Shown piece after piece: positions 59,701 through 64,000 of a stretch of DNA of 64,000 bases. The notes under the pieces were generated by a model. The model saw nothing but the letters and a program-made list of their open reading frames with translations, was not told the origin of the DNA and did not search any database. The translations under genes and the position numbers were made by a program. Position 1 is the stretch's first letter. Every line of letters starts with the position of its first letter. The DNA comes from Undaria pinnatifida (lineage: Eukaryota > Sar > Phaeophyceae > Laminariales > Alariaceae): NCBI GenBank assembly GCA_012845835.1, contig JABAKD010000030.1, forward strand, positions 8,965,805 through 9,029,804. Reading direction: 5' to 3'.

Positions 59701-62700
59701 CGCCCATGTGTGCCCTGTAATACACGATCTGTGTAAACCCCACATCCCCGTCCTCTATATAGTACGAACTCCCTCGGGCAGTCGTGTGTAAGGGGGGTGC
59801 TGCTGGCGCCGGGCGTGCCGCGGGCGCTGCGTCTTCTACCGCTGGTATCCATGCTGCGGGGGTTGTTTCTGGATGCGGCACTGTTGTAGCCATTAATTAA
59901 TCCAGTGAGCATCCCGCGGCTGGCCGCAAAAAAATAATCCTCAGGGGTTCGTATCCTGCCCCGATATTTATTTTCTGTCCCGACACGCCACGCACCGCCC
60001 CCACCTCTCGTCCCTGCAACTTGTTCACCTATCCCTCACCTCCCGGCCTCCCTGCTCTCTTAGCAGGTGCTCGGCTGTCCATTGTGCCCCCCTTCTCTCT
60101 AGTCGCCATTTCCCTCATTTTTCGGGGTCTGGTGCAGTTGTCACCCGATCCCGCTTCCTTTTGCCATTACGCTCCTCCTCCCCATCACCATCGGGTCGCG
60201 GAATTGCCACGTTTCCCAGCTGTGCCATAGATACCTGTATCTGGTTCACGTTAAAAATGCGAAATTCTCTCCCCCTTGAATGCCGCTCGCAATATCTAGT
60301 CAAAGGGTGAATATTTGGTATCATACTGACCCCATGACCTGTGGAAGAGGGTGATATGGCCTGTTTTTTTTCATCTTGACGGCCTCGGCCTGTCTCTAGG
60401 AGCGAAAACTCGTATCGGCCAATGTCAGGCCTTCAATGTTTTCAATAATATTCAGGCCTTTTCCCAGCGGGGGCGAAAACGAAATTTCGCCGCGTTTTGC
60501 ACGAACCGGTTAGAGGTACTCCAAGGCATGTCTGCTGAAATTTTCGCGCAAAAAATCGAAGATCTGACCAGCCTATGTTCAACATTAAGCAGAATCTAGC
60601 GAAAAAGCTGGACCCTACACCAAAACCAAGTCATTTGAAGGAAAAAAGGTATCTCAACTCATTTTTGCGCGCTAAAGTCCGAATGTCCACGCCGTTTTAG
60701 AGAGATAGGCCCTGAATTTTTGCATCTATGTTCTACATGCCCATCCCGAGGCCCGACCCTCGGGGGGGGGGTTGTTTTGTTTTTCTTCGCCGGAGAAAAT
60801 TGGTCTAAAGTGGTCCATTTTTCCAAAAAATATTAACTGACGAAAAAGCAGGCAAAAAAAAAAATCGACAGGTGAGGTCTTCGCAAGGAAAAATAAAAGG
60901 CATGTAAAATTTCACGGTCCGAACCGAAAAAATGGCGTGGACATTCGCCGAGGAATACATTTAGGGTTTTTTACTTGAAACCAGCCTGTAGGTATTTTTA
61001 TAAATCTACTGTTACATGGTTGTGTTCCGCATTCCTCACTAATGTGTGATCCACCCGCCGCTCTCTGGCTGGCACCCTTTCTTCGAAGCTCTTCTGCTTC
61101 AAGCTCCACTACCGCTAGCACGATCACTTTTATGTACGAGATACGTGTTTCCTTTTCCCAGTTTGTTATTGGAACCATCCTACCCACATCTGAGCAGTAC
61201 AGCTTCTCTTGTAGTGTACCTGGTATGGTTTTGTTTTTGTGTGTTTCTATGCTTCTCGCTACGCCTTTTCTATGTCGGTTCACTCTTTCCGACATGGAGA
61301 GTAACTCGAAGTAGTGCTCGCGTATAAACGTTCTCGTTCGACGGGTGGAGACATCAACAGGAGCGAAGGGCAGAGAGGACGTTTCGTCTTCTTGCTTTGC
61401 ACGGGCGCACCGCTGTTAATGTCTCATACATGTCGTGTCCAAACCCTACACCGCCATTGACTCGGAGCCTAATGTCGTTTTTATTCTCCCCCTACCGATC
61501 GGGTCGCAAAGATGGCAAAGACGCGTTACCCGGGGCCGTGGAATGCTTGGAGGAGCTTCGCAGGCAGGGGAAACGGCTGGTGGTCCTCAGCAACACGTCT
61601 AAGCGAGAGGCGTTCACGATGGACAGGCTCCCCAAGTTTGGCTTTCGAAGCGAATTGTTCGACGGTGGAGTTACGTCGGGAGAGGTGACGTTGGCCAGAG
61701 CTCGCTGTCGCGGAACCTCTTTGCATGATGTGTGTGTGCCGACAGCAGTGTGCGACGTTCGTACCGCACTTTTCCTTTCGTTTTGCCACGCATGGTGCGG
61801 AGGGTAACTTGAAATATGCCACCTGTTCGTCGTCACTCAATGCCGATCGGGTTTAACGGTACTTTTTTCTTTTTTTCTCGCCCTCGAGCAGCTCCAAGTC
61901 GCAGGAAAACACGCATAGCCCTGTTAACAAGAGCGCCACTTGCGATGTGCGTCAAAATCAATGTCGGCGGTGGCCGGGTGGCAAGGTGCTAAACTTTTAT
62001 AATGTCTCGCAACGACCTCAGGAGGGTTTTCAGTATCTGTCGCGCAATGGTCTCGTCGGGGGCAAGGCCGTGCTGCTAGGGTGGAACGGCGAGGATTCGG
62101 ATGGATTCTTAAAGGTTCGGAACATTTTATTTCCCGTGCTCTGGACGTGCTACTAATTTTAACGTACGGCATTTTTCGCTGAAAGTGACCCTAAGCAGAT
62201 ATCTACTGTCTGTGTAGTCTTCTTCCCACTGCGCTCTATCTATTCTTGTTTTTTCCCCCTGTCCGCGATGTTTGCTTCGCGTTGTGGTAGGCTGCTTGAC
62301 GCGATCACACGCCACTCGACTTGCCGCATTCGATCTTGCCGGTTTCCCTGGCAGCGCTCCCGGTGCTATAAACGTTGCAGCGTGTGTATTGCCCCCTGAC
62401 GCTCTTCAACGACGGCGCGACCGTAACTTACTTCAATAAGATTGACTACTGTGGTCCAGAGCGTTGCGAGTAGCGGAGTAGTTTTTCTTTCAGATATTTC
62501 GCAGATCGGGATGTCATTATTTTTCTTGGTGCGGGATAGCGCATGCCTCGTTAGCGCTTTCTTGGCGACAAGCGCTGCTGTCGCTATTTTCTACATATAT
62601 ACACAAGCACCGTTTGCGGCAGCCTTGCCCGCCGTCTCATCGTTCCATCCTCTGGTCGTCGATGCCTCATTGATGTGGTTGCAGGCTATGGCCCTCGACT

Positions 62701-63759
62701 ACTCCTGCCCACAAGAAGCGACGTTCCTGCTTTGCCATGGACCAGACAACATTATGGACGACACCGGTGAAACGAGGACGGGCACGCGGAATTCTGGCAG
62801 CGTCGAGCCTTACGAAGCCTTGTTTAAGGTAGCCCCCGCGGCTAAGTTGCAAGTGGACGGGCCGGCTCGCCGTTTGCACAACAATGGAACGTGTCGTGTT
62901 GGAAGTTGAAGCGGACGCGTTGCGCACAGCCTAAAGCAGTAATAGCCAGGGAGAAAATGTGGATGTTTCGAAAATCCGTTTGGACGGCCCTTGCCCCGAG
63001 CTCGCTGTTTGTTGTTACAAGCGCATTTTGCAAAACGTTCGTGTGTTATAGTATAATAGAGCGCTGAGCTTGCCATGTACCCTGTGGTGGGTCGACGTCA
63101 CAAACTTTGGTTGCATTTCACAACCAAAACCTCTCCTCGCGCGATGTGTCCGTTCGGGCACGCCATCCAGATTGCCATCGACCGCGGCTTGCCCATGTAC
63201 AACGTCAACCCCGACATCACGGTAAACAACCCGCAAGGAGGTCGCTGGTTCATGCCGGGACTAATCTCTAAAAGATACGAAGACATGGGAGGAGTAGTGC
63301 ACTACTTTGGGAAGCCGCACAAGGTGACTCCTCGCCACACTGCAGAGGTTTCATGAAACGGACTTCTCCGATCGCCACGGAAATGGCTCTTGTGCGTGCG
63401 CTAAGAAACTGTCTCTGCATACGCGGGCGGGCCTTTCTGTTGCTTCCGCACGCCGATGTGCCCTTAGTGTGGTATTGCTTGATTCATTGGCATCTCTCGG
63501 AAGTGGGCCTGATGCGATACCGGCCGTCATTTGCCTCTACAACCGATGCTATGCATCCAATGCCATGGGGTGCATAGCGATGCGCGTGCCACCACCGCAA
63601 GAGTTTATTAGGTGGTCTAGCTCATCCCGTTTCGACCTATGTGTACCTCACCGCCCGTTTCCTGACCATGACAACCTTCGACCTCGGCGTCCGTGACTTC
63701 AGGAGCACTACGAGGCTGCCGTGGCGAAGATGGATCTGGAAAAGGACAGGGTAGTGCAT
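41961..63759 (+). CDS. HAD-superfamily class IIA hydrolase, split by a ~19.3-kb intron; 3' end beyond the window
   Basis: Exons: 41961-42234, 61512-61684, 62022-62114, 62685-62828, 63171-63323 and 63703-63759; all joins are in phase (298 codons so far). Exon 1 ends at FILDQFGVLH and exon 2 begins DGKDALPGAVE, rebuilding the motif-I loop across the giant intron; the first Asp is the expected nucleophile. Exon 2 adds RLVVLSNTSKR (motif II) and GGVTSGE. Later exons give KAVLLGWNGEDSDGFLK, ATFLLCHGPDNI, GLPMYNVNPDITV, a PGLISKRYEDMGG stretch and FGKPHK (motif-III Lys), then EHYEAAVAKMDLEKDRVVH. The next expected motif, GDSL..D, must lie past the right edge. This resembles the plant and bacterial class IIA family with the DQ(F/W)GVLHDG motif, of unknown substrate. 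Two starts are possible: 41,961, which adds a 50-residue Arg/Ser-rich leader that may target an organelle, and 42,111 (MSQSSS). Confidence 0.85.
42656..44328 (+). CDS. Gag-like ORF with 133-residue tandem repeats, copy 1
   Basis: Four tandem units of 399 bp (133 codons) fill about 42,780-44,340. Each contains VEEVMGVEPSRQMPVHEG, DRACPSQSGHGSRARWQ and HDYRFECMMEPERVF. Because 399 is divisible by three the frame runs through units 2-4 (43,126-44,328). The first unit has one T fewer at its end (GAGTGTTTTCGG), which breaks the frame at about 43,150. The position before RT suggests a gag-like protein, but no known gag or zinc-knuckle motif is visible. The same break occurs in copy 2. Confidence 0.55.
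44289..45461 (+). pseudogene. Reverse transcriptase region of YR element copy 1, with an in-frame stop
   Basis: A connector (44,289-44,732, with ILEWLGRTEGFPEAEKLA) leads into RT: RGKMDVKDAFRQVPVEITRA (catalytic Asp), then LQFG, a TGA where the FGW motif needs Trp (44,952-44,954), then RNSPGFWC and the catalytic YYVDDG, ending with LEVLGWAIDS. The frame before 44,760 also differs from the RT frame. The stop and breaks are shared with copy 2. Related elements have an LPFGW.GSP motif here, so TGA replaces a conserved Trp codon. Confidence 0.75.
45434..46262 (+). pseudogene. RNase H region of YR element copy 1
   Basis: After two frame changes (near 45,435 and 45,525; ERRYALESEVRELVGKLLY then PPVKRWQEKFGG) a long frame runs to 46,262. 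It carries the RNase H residues: Asp in LVSDASGTAVGSY, Glu in NVLELLGMVI, Asp in LMLGDNMSAVHWIGK and Asp in GIANTLADGISR. It removes RNA from the RNA-DNA hybrid during reverse transcription. The RNase H part itself is intact. Confidence 0.75.
46250..47354 (+). pseudogene. Tyrosine recombinase of YR element copy 1, one frameshift
   Basis: The N-terminal SAM-like half (ERTYASGFRSWTKF, IKSKIAAVQYFHRVKIGREL) is in one frame to 46,716, and the catalytic half continues in the frame that starts near 46,620; they meet at a run of seven T (46,708-46,714). The catalytic half has Arg in TRSDELFATD, Lys in RGHKGDQ, HSLRIGGASRLA (HxxR), GRWKSD and the nucleophile Tyr in AYKVYTRSN. The enzyme would integrate circular DNA without target duplication. 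The shift cuts the domain in half, and copy 2 shares it. Confidence 0.8.
47299..48471 (+). repeat. Spacer of the inverted pair: two tandem B-A units of 587 bp
   Basis: B1 47,299-47,608, A2 47,609-47,877, B2 47,886-48,195, A3 48,196-48,464. A2 and A3 match A1 (42,347-42,616) with one 1-bp indel (CTTACTCC in A1). B contains the inverted repeat TGCCTGGCACG/CGTGCCAGGCA, a likely hairpin. A3 is followed directly by the inverted second copy at 48,472. Confidence 0.9.
48472..49655 (-). pseudogene. Tyrosine recombinase of YR element copy 2
   Basis: Mirror of 46,250-47,298: the same HSLRIGGASRLA, GRWKSD and Tyr motifs and the same frameshift around 49,060. The catalytic frame starts near 49,150 and runs on past the junction at 48,472 into inverted A3, replacing the last residues. 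GVLFLM of copy 1 reads GVFFLM here. Confidence 0.78.
49508..50336 (-). pseudogene. RNase H region of YR element copy 2
   Basis: Mirror of 45,434-46,262 with the same frame changes. The predicted RNase H peptide is the same as in copy 1 as far as I can see. Confidence 0.75.
50309..51481 (-). pseudogene. Reverse transcriptase region of YR element copy 2
   Basis: Mirror of 44,289-45,461, with the same TGA after LQFG (50,816-50,818) and the same YYVDDG motif. Confidence 0.75.
51442..53114 (-). CDS. Gag-like tandem-repeat ORF, copy 2
   Basis: Four 399-bp units as in copy 1, with the same frame break at the end of the first unit (near 52,615). The long frame is 52,644-51,442. Unit-specific variants, such as the FVEEVM unit nearest RT, are in the same place in both copies. 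Confidence 0.55.
53345..53420 (+). repeat. CAGCTTGCAAAG module next to the inverted pair
   Basis: Begins GCAGCTTGCAAAGTTGAG and ends ACTCACAGCTGACG. It lies directly outside the right 24-bp direct repeat, so the pair inserted next to or into an older element of this family. Confidence 0.65.
53440..54420 (+). repeat. Tandem repeats of ~80 bp and ~340 bp
   Basis: 53,445-53,590 holds two units with TTTTTCGAACGCACACTGG or a close form, CGAGGGTCCTTCCAACGC and CTGCTGTGTCGGGC. Then 53,785-54,122 and 54,125-54,420 are direct repeats of ~300-340 bp with TTTTGGGACAC, CACTACACTGCTAGTAGTAG, GCATGCGCTGGAACGTTTGC and TTTCACTTCGTTGTGCCC in order. A shorter piece of the same unit lies at 53,640-53,780. The 351-codon plus frame across it is a repeat artefact. 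Confidence 0.8.
54425..55030 (-). other. Possible degraded coding fragment on the minus strand
   Basis: A minus frame (about 54,524-54,810) reads WYAVRFEDGEEH, like a Tudor- or agenet-type segment, followed by Lys/Arg/Glu-rich sequence. It is intronic, short and without exon signals I trust. Otherwise nothing is seen here. Confidence 0.2.
55035..55110 (+). repeat. CAGCTTGCAAAG module, best-preserved reading frame
   Basis: GCAGCTTGCAAAG is followed at 55,049 by a frame MSIDPKFVELTADVLEIIL and a stop. It is preceded by ACAAGTACCAACAACGC, as is the copy at 4,606. Confidence 0.65.
55314..55393 (+). repeat. Two tandem 40-bp units
   Basis: TAACAGGGGACTAAGTACG... occurs at 55,314 and 55,354, identical as far as seen. 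Confidence 0.9.
55432..55735 (+). repeat. Five tandem ~58-bp units
   Basis: Units begin CACTCCCGACGATCGCC (one CACTCTCG) at 55,432, 55,489, 55,547, 55,605 and 55,663 and share AAGTGCCTTCTCGCGCAGTC and GTGTGACAAAACATTC-like ends. The last has an 11-base insertion. The units abut without unique spacers. Confidence 0.9.
55960..58200 (+). repeat. GGGTC arrays and CAG cassettes, tandem composite
   Basis: Two arrays of GCGGGTCGGGTCGGGTC with AAGAGGTTT(C)AAAATCTC spacers (55,970-56,350 and 57,020-57,440) are bounded by palindromic GGGTCATGACCCG-type sequence. Each is followed by GGCGCCCCGCGGGTCCGA and a cassette with GTACGAAATG(C/T)GACCAA, a GCA/CAG run and CCGCCCCAG(T/C)TGTGGGCTTGC (56,697-57,000 and 57,629-57,810). 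A third cassette (57,885-58,200) has no array. So a ~0.9-1-kb unit is duplicated, plus one partial copy. Confidence 0.8.
58690..58950. repeat. Hairpin repeats around CCCACTTTAGTGCGG
   Basis: 58,738-58,784 is an inverted repeat with 19-bp arms (GGTCCCACTTTAGTGCGGC and its complement with one mismatch) and a 9-base loop. Further half-copies lie at 58,830 (CCCCACTCTAGTGCGGTACC) and 58,888-58,947 (GATCCCAATTTAGTGCG facing CCGCACTAAAGTGGAACCCC). Looks like ends of small inverted-repeat transposons. Confidence 0.75.
58960..61500. other. 3' part of the giant intron; no gene recognised
   Basis: Minus frames at 59,322-59,912 (196 codons, with ADEYDADWWTVVVGITT) and 60,912-61,295 (127 codons) have no recognisable domain. 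A linker repeat at 60,950-61,005 resembles 26,565-26,620. The polypyrimidine stretch TTTTTATTCTCCCCCTACC at 61,478 precedes the HAD exon-2 acceptor. Confidence 0.45.
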
Positions 63760-64000
63760 GTGCGTTTATCTCTCTCGTCGTTTGGGGAGATTAGCGCAAT
63801 ACTGATTTCGTAAATATAATATAACACCCGTTTTTATTTTATTATAATTTTAGGTTCCTTAAACACTCGATCCTCCGTGTTCTCCACGAAACAAGTGGCT
63901 CACCATCAGACGAAGTGGGTGGAGGAATTACCTTGTTTTGTTGCCTTGAGTACTGCGTGAGGTTCTCATGTAGGAAGCACCATTTCGCGCATACTGTTTC
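63760..64000 (+). other. HAD gene intron continuing off the right edge
   Basis: After the donor GTGCGT at 63,760 the sequence is AT-rich (63,810-63,850), and no further HAD exon was recognised before the edge. Confidence 0.5.

Noticed and set aside
61397-61500. Upstream Met in frame with HAD exon 2
   Set aside because: The stretch before 61,512 reads as a polypyrimidine tract and acceptor, and the exon 1-exon 2 join restores motif I exactly, so a separate start here is unlikely.
1-64000. Integrated large DNA virus (phaeovirus-type) genes
   Set aside because: None of the frames resembles viral capsid, polymerase or helicase genes. The mobile DNA seen is retroelement and repeat sequence.

Overview
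The window looks like nuclear DNA of a multicellular or filamentous stramenopile, most likely a brown alga of the Ectocarpus type. This is inference from the look of the sequence, not from a search. Genes are split into many short exons with GT-AG introns. Coding exons are GC-rich with phase-consistent joins, and the space between and inside genes is packed with retroelements, minisatellites and dispersed repeats. No bacterial operons, rRNA genes or CRISPR arrays are visible.

Layout. 1-11.7 kb: repeat-rich DNA with no gene I can support; it holds two inverted diverged minisatellite blocks, dispersed repeats and a ~0.56-kb tandem duplication. 11.8-20.6 kb (+): a 13-exon gene for a large protein with an N-terminal RUN domain and a C-terminal Rubicon-homology (RH) zinc domain, as in PLEKHM1 and Rubicon. 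21.7-23.4 kb (-): a 2-oxoglutarate/Fe(II) oxygenase gene with three recognisable exons. 25.1-26.6 kb: an array of the palindrome CCCATGGG every 10-11 bp. 26.6-33 kb: nested repeats, including tRNA-like sequences and copies of a ~55-bp module that recurs 11 times in the window. 32,984-40,798 (-): a Ty3-type LTR retrotransposon with nearly identical LTRs, primer-binding site, polypurine tract and a long pol ORF.

41.96 kb to the right edge (+): a HAD-superfamily class IIA hydrolase gene, running off the window. Its first intron is about 19.3 kb and holds most of the rest of the window. Inside it sits an ~11-kb inverted pair of tyrosine-recombinase (DIRS/PAT/Ngaro-like) retroelements with 4.85-kb arms, followed by several tandem-repeat blocks (53.4-58.9 kb).

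The three host genes are unrelated in function: a membrane-trafficking or autophagy-type adaptor, an oxygenase and a phosphatase-like hydrolase. They do not form a pathway. The most unusual structures are the inverted retroelement pair flanked by a 24-bp direct repeat, the CCCATGGG array with ~10.5-bp spacing, and the recurrent 55-bp module. Exon boundaries were placed by eye from reading-frame phase, splice dinucleotides and remembered family patterns; no alignment was run.
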